64,000 nt of DNA from contig NZ_JAHESE010000001.1 of NCBI RefSeq assembly GCF_018598175.1, positions 372,001-436,000 on the forward strand. The letters run 5' to 3'. The notes under the pieces were generated by a model. That model saw nothing but the letters and a program-made list of their open reading frames with translations. It did not search any database and had not been told where the DNA came from. Positions 56,092-63,993 of the stretch are shown one piece after another (position 1 is the first letter of the stretch; each line of letters opens with the position of its first letter). A program made the translations under genes and the position numbers. The stretch is from Dawidia cretensis. Its GTDB lineage: Bacteria; Bacteroidota; Bacteroidia; Cytophagales; Cyclobacteriaceae.

Positions 56092-56118
56092 GATTAAAGA
56101 TTACATCGTCTATATTTC
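56085..56118 (+). promoter_or_regulatory. Possible promoter of the ECF sigma gene
   Basis: CTTG (56085-56088, overlapping the end of the amine oxidase gene), 22 bases, TATATTTC (56111-56118), one mismatch from TAnnTTTG. Confidence 0.4.
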
Positions 56119-56160
56119 GAGTATATAACCTCCGGAAAAACCCTGAACTTGGGTCCGACG

Positions 56161-56745
56161 ATGGAAAGCGCTTTGCCAGCCGATTTTGCGAGCCTCTTCA
56201 GGCAACACCATAAAGGTCTGTGCGACCTTGCCTATAATATTGTGTGCGATCGCGATGCCGCAAAGGACATCGTACAAGAAGTTTTTGTTAAGCTTTGGAA
56301 CAACCGGTCGCACGTCATCTTCGGCGACCAGATCAAACATTATCTTTATAAAGCAACCGTGCACACGGCTTATAATTATGTGCGTTCCCACAAACGTCTT
56401 TTTTCATTGGACGACTACAAAGGCCTGGAGATGCTACGCGCCTTTCCCGAAACCGACGCGCTCGAATTTCGCGAGCTGGAGCTCCGCACCCGCCAGGCCA
56501 TCGACCGCCTGCCTGCCAAGTGCAAAAGCATCTACCTCCTCAGCCGTCAGGAAGGTCTGAAATACCAGGAAATCGCCGACACCCTGGGCATCTCGCTCAA
56601 AACCGTTGAAAATCAGATGGGTATCGCCCTGGAAAAGCTCCGCCAGGAGCTAAAACCCTTTCTTTCGCTCGAAATCGTCACATGGCTGGCCGTCGTCGGT
56701 CTGGCACTCTACAGGCTTCTTTTCATAGAAGCGCAAAATTTTTAA
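56161..56745 (+). CDS. ECF sigma-70 factor with C-terminal hydrophobic segment
   Basis: The ATG at 56161 gives 194 residues. Region 2 covers about residues 5-75 (FRQHHKGLCDLAYNIVCDRDAAKDIVQEVFVKLW) and region 4 about 110-165 (AIDRLPAKCKSIYLLSRQEGLKYQEIADTLGISLKTVENQMGIALEKLR). The last 25 residues, SLEIVTWLAVVGLALYRLLFIE, are hydrophobic enough for a membrane helix, which most sigma factors lack. This belongs to the Bacteroidota ECF expansion, normally paired with FecR anti-sigma proteins and TonB receptors; here a FecR-like gene follows but no SusC/SusD pair. Confidence 0.9.
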   Translation: MESALPADFASLFRQHHKGLCDLAYNIVCDRDAAKDIVQEVFVKLWNNRSHVIFGDQIKHYLYKATVHTAYNYVRSHKRLFSLDDYKGLEMLRAFPETDALEFRELELRTRQAIDRLPAKCKSIYLLSRQEGLKYQEIADTLGISLKTVENQMGIALEKLRQELKPFLSLEIVTWLAVVGLALYRLLFIEAQNF

Positions 56746-56823
56746 GAAATTTTAGGGGGGCGTTTGGGGGTAAGGGGACCCTTGCGTGCTATAAGCTTAC
56801 TGATCATTAAACACATTACGCTT

Positions 56824-56949
56824 ATGAAACGTCTGCTTGGCTTAATCTTAATCACCTCTGCCATGCTGTTTTCAGCATGTTCGCAGTATACCTGTGCTAC
56901 TTACGTTAAGAATACTCCGCCGGTAACAAAAAAGACCCAGCGGCTATAA
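56824..56949 (+). CDS. Small lipoprotein (41 aa)
   Basis: A 41-residue lipoprotein: MKRLLGLILITSAMLFSAC is a lipoprotein signal with cleavage before Cys19, followed by SQYTCATYVKNTPPVTKKTQRL. A second Cys follows five residues later. It lies between the ECF sigma gene (78 bases upstream) and the FecR-like gene (20 bases downstream) on the same strand, so it is likely part of that operon. I recognise no characterised family. Confidence 0.7.
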   Translation: MKRLLGLILITSAMLFSACSQYTCATYVKNTPPVTKKTQRL

Positions 56950-56969
56950 TTCCAGTATAAACTCACCCG

Positions 56970-58067
56970 ATGAACGCAGATACACCAACCCCACGCTGGA
57001 ATAAAATATCCGCATACCTGTCGGGTGAGCTGGAATCCTCTGAGCGACTGGCATTTGAGTCCTGGCTACAGGATTCAAAAGCCAACCAGCAAGTCTTTGA
57101 AGAGGCTAAAAAGATCTGGGCGAGCAGCCGCCTCAAGCTGACATCGGCCGACTATGGCACCGAGGAAGAATTAAGCCGGCTCATGGCGCGCCTGCAGCGT
57201 GATGAGCGCAGCGAAAATGTGCGCATACTTCACAGCCCATGGTTGCGCGTCGCGGCGGCCGTTGTATTCGTCGTCGTGGGGGCGTGGTTTTATACCCAGT
57301 TCCAGGGTTCATCAACCCACATACCGGACTTTATACATGCCGCCGGCGATCACGTAGCGACTTTATACCTGCCCGACAGTAGCCGTGTATGGCTCAACAC
57401 GGGCAGCCGCATCAGCTACGACAAAAACTTCAACATAACCGAACGGCGGATCTACCTCGAAGGCGAAGGATATTTCGAAGTGCGATCCGACTCGACACGG
57501 CCCTTCCGTGTATTGACGAAGACGACCATTACCCGCGTGGTCGGCACCGCCTTTAACGTGAAGGAGACCGATACGCTTACAACCTTAACGGTGAAGGAGG
57601 GAAAAGTTAACTTTTCGCGCATGGACAATACCCGCGGTGAGGTTCTACGGGTCGTGCATGGCGAGCAGGCAACCTTTCACCACCCGCACCAAATCTTCAA
57701 AAAATCTCCCATCATCAACAATGCGTATGCAGGATGGCGCCGGGCAAACAACCCAGCCTTTCAAAAGGAAAAACAAAATCCGGTCGCTTTCCTGACTACG
57801 CGCTACGCCTGGCGAAAAGACCGCGCACATCAATCGGAAGTATACGGGCAGGTATGGAACCATGCCGAGCTGGCGACCTATAAGAATGTAATTCTCAAGG
57901 TCACCTACGCCACCCCCGGCGGCAAACCTAAGACCATGCGCATTAAAACGGAGCAGGTCATTTACCCGGGGCAGCCCATCGACTTCCGCAAAAAACTGCG
58001 TGACCTTTCCTCCTCGACGAGTTATCTCAAAGTCGAAGTAGAATCGGCCGAACTTATTTCAGGATAG
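56970..58067 (+). CDS. FecR-like anti-sigma protein with atypical C-terminal domain
   Basis: A 365-residue single-pass membrane protein. The N-terminal cytoplasmic part has RWNKISAYLSGELESSERLAFESWLQDSKANQQVFEEAKKIW, the sigma-binding helices of Bacteroidota FecR proteins. A membrane helix spans about residues 92-108. The FecR domain follows (GDHVATLYLPDSSRVWLNTGSRISYDKNF, EGEGYFEVRSDSTRPFRVLT, GTAFNVKETDTLTTLTVKEGKV). Residues 275-365, instead of the usual DUF4974, form a beta domain (VYGQVWNHAELATYKNVILKVTY) resembling FxLYD modules. The linked sigma factor is its presumed partner. Confidence 0.85.
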   Translation: MNADTPTPRWNKISAYLSGELESSERLAFESWLQDSKANQQVFEEAKKIWASSRLKLTSADYGTEEELSRLMARLQRDERSENVRILHSPWLRVAAAVVFVVVGAWFYTQFQGSSTHIPDFIHAAGDHVATLYLPDSSRVWLNTGSRISYDKNFNITERRIYLEGEGYFEVRSDSTRPFRVLTKTTITRVVGTAFNVKETDTLTTLTVKEGKVNFSRMDNTRGEVLRVVHGEQATFHHPHQIFKKSPIINNAYAGWRRANNPAFQKEKQNPVAFLTTRYAWRKDRAHQSEVYGQVWNHAELATYKNVILKVTYATPGGKPKTMRIKTEQVIYPGQPIDFRKKLRDLSSSTSYLKVEVESAELISG

Positions 58068-58068
58068 T

Positions 58069-58434
58069 ATGGTAACCATGAACGACAACACCACCAACGC
58101 AGCCACAACGTACACGCTGCCGCAACAAGCCGAGGCCTTAATAAAGTTGGCCGAAAAAATCATCGAGCAACATGGCAACTCCGGCCCGCAAAGCCCCGTG
58201 AAGCCACACTTAATTGCCGACCTCAACTCGCGCGTCAGTCCCGCACGCGCGCGTCACGAGCAAGGCTTGCGCTACGCCCGCATGGCAGAAGATGCCTTCG
58301 CGGAGCGCGATGAATTATTGGGCAAAATTCCCGGCCGCAAAAGCGAGCTCGACGTACGTAACCTGGTAGAGATGGTCGTGGAGCTGGTAAAAGAGCACTA
58401 CCCCGATTCAGTGCAGAAATGGGGCTTTGAATAA
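58069..58434 (+). CDS. Hypothetical protein downstream of the FecR-like gene
   Basis: A 121-residue soluble protein (118 from the second Met, 58078). It starts 1 base after the FecR-like gene stop, so it is co-transcribed. Mostly helical: LPQQAEALIKLAEKIIEQHGN, then basic ARARHEQGLRYARMAEDAFAERDELLGKI and RNLVEMVVELVKEHYPDS. No signal peptide or membrane segment and no recognised domain. Position suggests it belongs to the ECF locus, but its role is open. Confidence 0.65.
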   Translation: MVTMNDNTTNAATTYTLPQQAEALIKLAEKIIEQHGNSGPQSPVKPHLIADLNSRVSPARARHEQGLRYARMAEDAFAERDELLGKIPGRKSELDVRNLVEMVVELVKEHYPDSVQKWGFE

Positions 58435-58526
58435 ACACCTGTTGGGCATACCAGGATGACACGGAATCTTTGTTGACATTCCTGTTCTGACGATGTGAAG
58501 TTTTTGAATAAAGTAAGAGACTTGGT

Positions 58527-59009
58527 TCATGGCCGATCCCTACCCATGAACCGTTCCCGACCATGCAGGAAATTAATAGCCCGCAAAATATTCCTATCCA
58601 AACTTTCCTTTGTCTTTAACAAAGCCAAATAGCGCACAATCTCATTTCTCCTGGAAGGACTCAACCCTTCAAATACCTGCAGAGCCGCTTTATCCTTTCT
58701 CAAGGCTTTCAGAAATTCCGGCGAATCAGATACCTCTTTTTCCGCGCTATCAAACTGAATCGTAAGCTCTATCTTTTCACCAATTCGTTTCGGCGAATCT
58801 TTCAGCATCGTGGTATTAATATACAACCGCCACTCACCGCTATATTTCACTAGAGTCTGTTTGTAGGGATCTCCGTTCACAGTCCCTTTGATGCGAATGT
58901 GACCTTTATCCTTGCCCGCCTGCTCGAATATCTTTTTCAATATTCGTTCGGGCACCGAGACATAGGGATTGATGCCGATGATTTTGATATGATCCTTAAA
59001 CTTGAACAT
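58527..59009 (-). CDS. DUF1905 and YdeI/OmpD-associated-like protein
   Basis: A 160-residue protein with an N-terminal DUF1905 beta barrel (IRIKGTVNGDPYKQTLVKYSGEWRLYINTTMLKD, IGEKIELTIQFD) and a C-terminal helical YdeI/OmdA-like part (PEFLKALRKDKAALQVFEGLSPSRRNEIVRYLALLKTKESLDRNI). Such proteins are of unknown function and frequent in Bacteroidota. The C-terminal coding end overlaps a 9-bp inverted repeat (58524-58552). It appears to stand alone; 194 bases of sequence without a clear gene separate it from the AAA gene. Confidence 0.83.
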   Translation of the reverse strand: MFKFKDHIKIIGINPYVSVPERILKKIFEQAGKDKGHIRIKGTVNGDPYKQTLVKYSGEWRLYINTTMLKDSPKRIGEKIELTIQFDSAEKEVSDSPEFLKALRKDKAALQVFEGLSPSRRNEIVRYLALLKTKESLDRNILRAINFLHGRERFMGRDRP

Positions 59010-59174
59010 CCATCACAAGTTAAATATCAATCACCACTTTACCACATGTGGTACGATTTTGTGGGTGCCCCAACCCAGTATACTCACCACATGACCGGTG
59101 TAGTGCTTCGCGGCTTTGAACAAATGGTCCAGTCCCGCGCCGCCCGGCGACGGGTTTTGTATTAAGGCTAAAAC

Positions 59175-59195
59175 AGCGCAGGAATAACCTGCGCT
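59175..59195 (-). terminator. Terminator of the AAA/M41 gene
   Basis: Stem AGCGCAGG/CCTGCGCT (8 bp) with a 5-base loop and, on the minus strand, GTTTTAG after it. It lies 8 bases past the stop codon. Confidence 0.7.
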
Positions 59196-59203
59196 CTTAA
59201 CTA

Positions 59204-61288
59204 TCATGCTGACAGAATTGCTTTGGCTTCCGAAACCAGGCTGTCGATATCGGCCTGCGTCTCTTCGAGCTCCAGGCTTTTGAGTTGCTTTTTGAGCGTC
59301 TCGTGAAAGCGATAATACTGGTCGCGTTTGATAAAGCCATCGCGCGCAATCCACTCTTCCCTGCCATAACGGGTCACATACTCTTCAATCATCTCCTGCT
59401 CCATGCGGGAGTTCGTGGTCAGATATTCCGCCATCTTCAACAGCAACAACTTGTTACGGTTCAGCAGTCGCTCGGCTTCCACCTCACACGCCTTGATGAT
59501 CATGATCGACTCGCTGGCATACCGATCCGACAAAAAGAAAGCATCTTCGTTGCCGGACGTATCTACCGCCAGGTGAATCGGGTCCGAGCCCATGGCGTAC
59601 TGGCGCACCGCCCGGTTCGCCAGACGGGAAGCCTCCTCAATATCAATGCTTACCCCCGACGAAGTAAATTGCTCGCCAAACACCAGACGCTCGGCCACAT
59701 AACCACCCAACGTAATCACGATATCCTTCTGCAGCGATTCGCGTGTCATGGGGCCTTCGGGAAAATCCACCAGGCAAAACCCTTCGGCATCTGATGCTGT
59801 ACGCGACACCACGACCGTCGGGATGATGCGCAGGGTAAGCGCTGCCAACACGGCATGACCCGCCTCGTGCACCGCTATGTGCGCCTGCAACTCGGGATCT
59901 ACGCTTTTACGAAGGTTGTCCAGTTTCAACCTGGCCTTGTCCGAGATCGCCAACAGCATCGTACCGCCGGCATCCCGAAGGGTATAGACAAAGGTCTCGT
60001 CTTCAAACTTCCAGGCAATCGACGCGACAGGCAGTTGATATTCCAGCACCGAAACCGCCAGACTGCTGATCCGCGACTCGATCAGGTTCCTCACCGTGGT
60101 GAATACCGGCCGGGTTCCTTGTGCCGGAAATACACCTTCCAAATATACCACGTCTACTATCGAATCGTCAAACAGAGTCGTCCAGCCAAAACGTTCTTGT
60201 ACGAAGGCGCCAATGCGTTGCAGCTCCCGTTTAATCAACTCGCGGAAATGCTCCGTGTTGAACGAGGTATAGATCACATGGGTGTTACCCAACCGGGCAA
60301 TCTGCTCGGCACGGAACCGCTTGCGCAAAGCGCGTTTGATATCAGCCAGGTTGATCTTTGTCGTCTGCTCGTAGAAGTCGTCAGCGCTAATATCCGGATT
60401 CAAGTTTCCACTCATGGTGTATGCCTCGTCCAGATTACCCAATACAAAGATCAGCGCACCCGACAAGTCCAACGTCTGGGTCAGAGGTTGTGAACGTTGC
60501 GCTTCATTTACCAGCTGCATCAACCCACGCAGGTCCAATACCGCGATGCGTTGTTGCAAGATCTCGTGTGTGATGTCTTCGTCGCTAAATAAGCTTGTCA
60601 GACCACCGGTAAAATCCCGGGACAAGAAGTATTCCGCCTCGGGACTCTTATTCCGGTTTTCAAACTCAAAATAGAAGCCGTTGAAGAGCGTCTTAAATTC
60701 CTCCAGTCTGTCGGCATCTACCTGACCATTTGTAACCGTCACGCCGCAACGTGCTGCCTTCTCTAACTTGCGTAGGCATTTTTCGGCGCTAAAGATCGCG
60801 GAGGTATAGTGGCCTGGAACATAGTCGATTTTGCCAGAGTCCAGCAAATCCCAAACCACCCGCAGTTTATCCTTACCCAGCTCGCGCCGTTCGGCATCCA
60901 GCGTACGCGCAAACTGAAATTCATCCAGGCAAAAGATGGCCGGTTTGCCATCGAAGAACTTCAAGTCGTCGGTGAGCATATTCTTCATCCACGACGCGGA
61001 ATCCGACTCGAACTCACCCATATCCATGTGCGTATACAGCTTCTGATATTGCAGATATTCTACGATGGCCCGTACCAACGCCGTTTTACCCGAGCCCGTT
61101 AGACCCCACAGATTAATGACCATCGGCCGTTGTTGCACTTCGGGAAAAAGAAACCAGGGCATCATCAACGACATGACCTCGTCGATCACGGCATCCAAAC
61201 CCAGGAATTTCTCTTTCAGGGATACAGCCATAGCCTGCAACGTTGCTTTGCGCTCAATTAATAGCGCATGTATATTCTTTGTTTCCAT
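59204..61288 (-). CDS. Hybrid protease: Clp-type AAA+ ATPase joined to an FtsH-type M41 peptidase
   Basis: The ATG at 61288 gives 694 residues. Residues 25-410 form an AAA+ module: Walker A GLTGSGKT (62-69), Walker B AIFCLDEF (117-124), a long insertion (about 165-270), an RKRFRAEQI segment (322-330) where ClpB has FRPEFLNRI, and a D2-small-like GTRPVFTTVRNLIESRISSLA (391-411) like ClpB GARPLKRxIQ. Residues 465-650 are an M41 peptidase with HEAGHAVLAAL (474-478) and the third zinc ligand Asp549 (VSIDIEEASRLANRAV). No transmembrane helix is present, unlike FtsH. Substrates would be unfolded by a Clp-like ring and cut by an FtsH-like chamber. Confidence 0.85.
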   Translation of the reverse strand: METKNIHALLIERKATLQAMAVSLKEKFLGLDAVIDEVMSLMMPWFLFPEVQQRPMVINLWGLTGSGKTALVRAIVEYLQYQKLYTHMDMGEFESDSASWMKNMLTDDLKFFDGKPAIFCLDEFQFARTLDAERRELGKDKLRVVWDLLDSGKIDYVPGHYTSAIFSAEKCLRKLEKAARCGVTVTNGQVDADRLEEFKTLFNGFYFEFENRNKSPEAEYFLSRDFTGGLTSLFSDEDITHEILQQRIAVLDLRGLMQLVNEAQRSQPLTQTLDLSGALIFVLGNLDEAYTMSGNLNPDISADDFYEQTTKINLADIKRALRKRFRAEQIARLGNTHVIYTSFNTEHFRELIKRELQRIGAFVQERFGWTTLFDDSIVDVVYLEGVFPAQGTRPVFTTVRNLIESRISSLAVSVLEYQLPVASIAWKFEDETFVYTLRDAGGTMLLAISDKARLKLDNLRKSVDPELQAHIAVHEAGHAVLAALTLRIIPTVVVSRTASDAEGFCLVDFPEGPMTRESLQKDIVITLGGYVAERLVFGEQFTSSGVSIDIEEASRLANRAVRQYAMGSDPIHLAVDTSGNEDAFFLSDRYASESIMIIKACEVEAERLLNRNKLLLLKMAEYLTTNSRMEQEMIEEYVTRYGREEWIARDGFIKRDQYYRFHETLKKQLKSLELEETQADIDSLVSEAKAILSA

Positions 61289-61652
61289 TAGTTGTCTTTG
61301 TTTGTCCCACGCCCGGGGACATGATCTTATAAATACATAGCTCCGCCGTCTTGCCATTCAAACACGAATGGCGGGATAGGGGAATAGATTTCAGCTGCGC
61401 TTAAAACCTAAAGCACATAGGCTTATCGACACCGTGATACGATGCGACGACCTTGTTAACTTTTCAAAAACTGTTAGGATTAAAAACAGCCGAATCGTTC
61501 CGGTAAGAAATCTACCGTGGCGGCTACTTGAAGATATGTAAACTCAAAACCAACATATTTTCCTCTATTTAAAAGTGAACACTAGAGTGAAATGCTGATA
61601 CAAGATACGGGAAAGTCTGCAGACGGTTACATCCTGGAGCAAAATGCGAAAA
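61289..61652. other. 364-base intergenic region upstream of the AAA/M41 gene
   Basis: No supported gene. On the minus strand TTTG followed after 19 bases by TATGTATT (about 61333-61363) is a weak promoter candidate, embedded in a 7-bp hairpin GCCATTC/GAATGGC (61353-61372). The rest (61373-61652) is AT-rich and shows no further clear motif. Confidence 0.5.
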
Positions 61653-62096
61653 TTATTTTTGGACGGCTTGACGTACCGTTAACATCCAGTCAATATTGTC
61701 ATCCTCGATAATCACCGTTCTAAAATTAAAGCGACGGCCTTCGATCGCCAACCCTGGAGAGTCGTCGACATGAAGATCAATGTCAAATGCAGGGGGAAAT
61801 TTTGAATAGAAATTTCTTTTCTCTTTTAAAATACGGTCATGCTTCGATTGATTAATGACCTCGCGCAATACGACGCCGTATGTCCAGAAAGCCAGGCGAA
61901 TCGAGAATTCTATTCGGAAGGACGTAGTATAAATACATATGCCGTGCCCTTCCGATTTTAGTTGCTTCATTAGTTCGATCGTACCCAGACGAATTGGCTC
62001 TACTCCTAAAAGACGCTGAAGCCAATTCATTGGTTCGGTGGCAAAATGTTTTTGTGCGGGAATCAGGGTGTCATCCAGGTCAAAGGATATTTTCAT
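61653..62096 (-). CDS. HAD superfamily hydrolase
   Basis: A small (147 aa) HAD-fold protein: motif I FDLDDTL at the start (ISFDLDDTLIPAQKHF), motif II around ICIYTTSFRIE with Thr, and motif III/IV in DIDLHVDDSPGLAIEGRRF. The cap domain is minimal, so it is a C0-type hydrolase acting on larger substrates or a phosphoprotein. Base composition is more AT-rich than its neighbours and gene borders are isolated (over 360 bases upstream of the AAA gene), which might indicate acquisition. The substrate is unknown. Confidence 0.82.
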   Translation of the reverse strand: MKISFDLDDTLIPAQKHFATEPMNWLQRLLGVEPIRLGTIELMKQLKSEGHGICIYTTSFRIEFSIRLAFWTYGVVLREVINQSKHDRILKEKRNFYSKFPPAFDIDLHVDDSPGLAIEGRRFNFRTVIIEDDNIDWMLTVRQAVQK

Positions 62097-62126
62097 GGCT
62101 GTCGTCCAGCAAGAAACAGACCAATA

Positions 62127-62651
62127 CTAATCGCGTATGTACGGTACAAGTTTCTCCAGTAACGCAATTTTCCTCCGGCACACCCATAGCAACAGCAACC
62201 CGACAACACCAAACGAACAATCAATCAACTGCCAGAACAACGGTATGCCCCGCAGCGGTCCGGCAATAAACGCCAGCGGCAGAATCGCCACGCAAGCAAT
62301 CATACCAAACTCCACCACCCAAACATTGCGTACCGGGTCGCGCCATGGCCCGACAAACGCCACGGCAATAACCAGGTGCGCGAACGCCAACCAGTCCGTG
62401 CCATAGGCAATGAACGGATATCGGCTATACGTTTCGTGCACTCCCAGGTACACCCGTTCCAACCACTGTGCCACGACGTTGTTCCAACCTTGCTCCACCA
62501 CCCATGTGTGCGCGAGGCTCAGCTGCCAATCGATGGGAAAAGCTGTCAAACCACTAACAACAAGACATACCATAAATATCGCCAGCAACATTTTTACCTG
62601 ACGCAACACCCGTAGTTGCGAAATAGCAGGCGCTATACTATTACTTCTCAT
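62127..62651 (-). CDS. Small integral membrane protein next to exosortase N
   Basis: A 174-residue membrane protein; the ATG overlaps the end of the exosortase gene by 11 bases. Several helices are visible (MLLAIFMVCLVVSGLTAF, LAFAHLVIAVAFVGPW, FGMIACVAILPLAFIAGPL, LIDCSFGVVGLLLLWVC). Conserved-looking blocks YPFIAYGTDWLAFAHLVIAVAFVGPWRDPVRN and GIPLFWQLIDCSFG suggest a defined family that I cannot name. Translational coupling to the exosortase suggests, without proving, a joint function. Confidence 0.75.
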   Translation of the reverse strand: MRSNSIAPAISQLRVLRQVKMLLAIFMVCLVVSGLTAFPIDWQLSLAHTWVVEQGWNNVVAQWLERVYLGVHETYSRYPFIAYGTDWLAFAHLVIAVAFVGPWRDPVRNVWVVEFGMIACVAILPLAFIAGPLRGIPLFWQLIDCSFGVVGLLLLWVCRRKIALLEKLVPYIRD

Positions 62652-63993
62652 AATGAACTAAAAGATTATTGTTGTGAAATACCTCCTCCACCCGGCGCAG
62701 CAGTGCCGCTTCGTCCTGGGCGGTGATATTGATTAAACAGAATTTATTCTCTCCGCGTAGCATCCGCATGCGCCAGTCAAGCTGACTGATAGTATCGACC
62801 TTCCCATTGCTATACCACCACGCCGTGTGCAATACCTCGTTACCTTTCACCAGCTCACCGCGGTAGATAGTCCTGCCCGCTACAAGCTGCTCTCGTATTG
62901 TGGAAAAGGTGTAGCCGCTTCCGCGCCAGCAAAACAAGGGGCTATGTTCGGCTACAAAGAATTCCGGGATGGGTTTCACATACAGTAGAAATTCATCCGT
63001 GGCAATGCGTGTGATTCCGCTCGGTAGATTTTCGGTTGGCAATTTTTGATAGAACACCGTTGCGTACGAAGATGCGGGTGCTTTCAACTGTTGGCCAAGC
63101 GTAACACCCGTGATCAACATAGTCGCTGCAAAAAGATATTGCAACAACTCCACTCGCGGACTGACCGGCATTGCCACCGGTACCGGCTTAAAATTCTTTC
63201 CCCGTCGCCGCGCTAGGAAAACCGCCAGGAAATACACCGGTACGACCACATATACCAGCAGGCATGCCAACCCCATTCCACCATGCATGGCTTGCTCCGG
63301 CCCAATGCGGAACATCACCAACACAATAATGCGAAACAAGTTGGCAATAATGTTTAGTACAAACACTGTCGTGAAGAATAACGCGATATAACCAAACGAC
63401 AGTTGCTTCTGCTCCACGCGAAACCTATGCCCGAGAATAAACACGCCCATCAGCAACGAGATCGCAAGCATGTTCAGACCCATGCACGCATCGTCAACCG
63501 AAAACGTAGCGCCTTCCAATACCATGACATTTCCCGCTACCTGTATATCTACACCCGCCGCCTGCAACAACCAACCCGTCCAGGCGCTCAGTTGCAGCCG
63601 TATGGGAAAACCCAATATACCCGAGATCTGCAGAAACGCCGGCGACATACATACCACGAGCACCAGCAACAACGGGTGACACCTGCCGATCAGGAGCTCC
63701 ACCAGCCAAAGGCCATAAAATGCCAGCGCAAAAAAGTAGAAAAGTTTCAGCCCATACAGCAAAGACAAACCACCCATGGCCAGCGACAGGAACAGATAGA
63801 GATAGTTCTTCCGTGTCTCACCGGTTATCAAACAAGCGAACGGTAACAAACAAAGGCCAATCCAAACATTGGTATTCGACACATACGACAGCGGAAACGC
63901 CGCGATACCGCCAACGATTCCCGCCAGCGCCAGGATCACGATCGGATGCCTGGCACCGGCAGAAAGTCTGGATGACAAAACTGTCGTCATCAT
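62641..63993 (-). CDS. xrtN: Exosortase N (XrtN)-like transpeptidase
   Basis: A 450-residue polytopic protein (449 from the second Met) whose start lies only 7 bases from the window edge. The exosortase triad is present: Cys170 in DDACMGLNMLAISLLMG, Arg221 in ANLFRIIVLVMFR, His237 in EQAMHGGMGLACLLVYV. Eight or more membrane helices surround it, and a long C-terminal periplasmic domain (about residues 295-450; SGYTFSTIREQLVAGRTIYRGE) follows, as in exosortase N. Exosortases cleave PEP-CTERM-like sorting tails. The usual XrtN target (a VIT-domain protein) is not in the window and might lie beyond base 64000. Confidence 0.82.
   Translation of the reverse strand: MMTTVLSSRLSAGARHPIVILALAGIVGGIAAFPLSYVSNTNVWIGLCLLPFACLITGETRKNYLYLFLSLAMGGLSLLYGLKLFYFFALAFYGLWLVELLIGRCHPLLLVLVVCMSPAFLQISGILGFPIRLQLSAWTGWLLQAAGVDIQVAGNVMVLEGATFSVDDACMGLNMLAISLLMGVFILGHRFRVEQKQLSFGYIALFFTTVFVLNIIANLFRIIVLVMFRIGPEQAMHGGMGLACLLVYVVVPVYFLAVFLARRRGKNFKPVPVAMPVSPRVELLQYLFAATMLITGVTLGQQLKAPASSYATVFYQKLPTENLPSGITRIATDEFLLYVKPIPEFFVAEHSPLFCWRGSGYTFSTIREQLVAGRTIYRGELVKGNEVLHTAWWYSNGKVDTISQLDWRMRMLRGENKFCLINITAQDEAALLRRVEEVFHNNNLLVHYEK

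Noticed and set aside
58524-58552. Inverted repeat GGTTCATGG / CCATGAACC at the end of the DUF1905 gene, considered as a terminator.
   Set aside because: It overlaps coding sequence and has no T-run, so I do not call it as a terminator.
59031-59354. A 107-codon frame on the minus strand overlapping the AAA gene's end and its 3' spacer.
   Set aside because: Its first half is an alternative frame of the AAA gene and the second half shows no family; a terminator hairpin sits inside it.
61572-61720. Small plus-strand frame (39 codons) in the AT-rich spacer before the HAD gene.
   Set aside because: No family, no promoter, and it runs into the antisense of the HAD gene.
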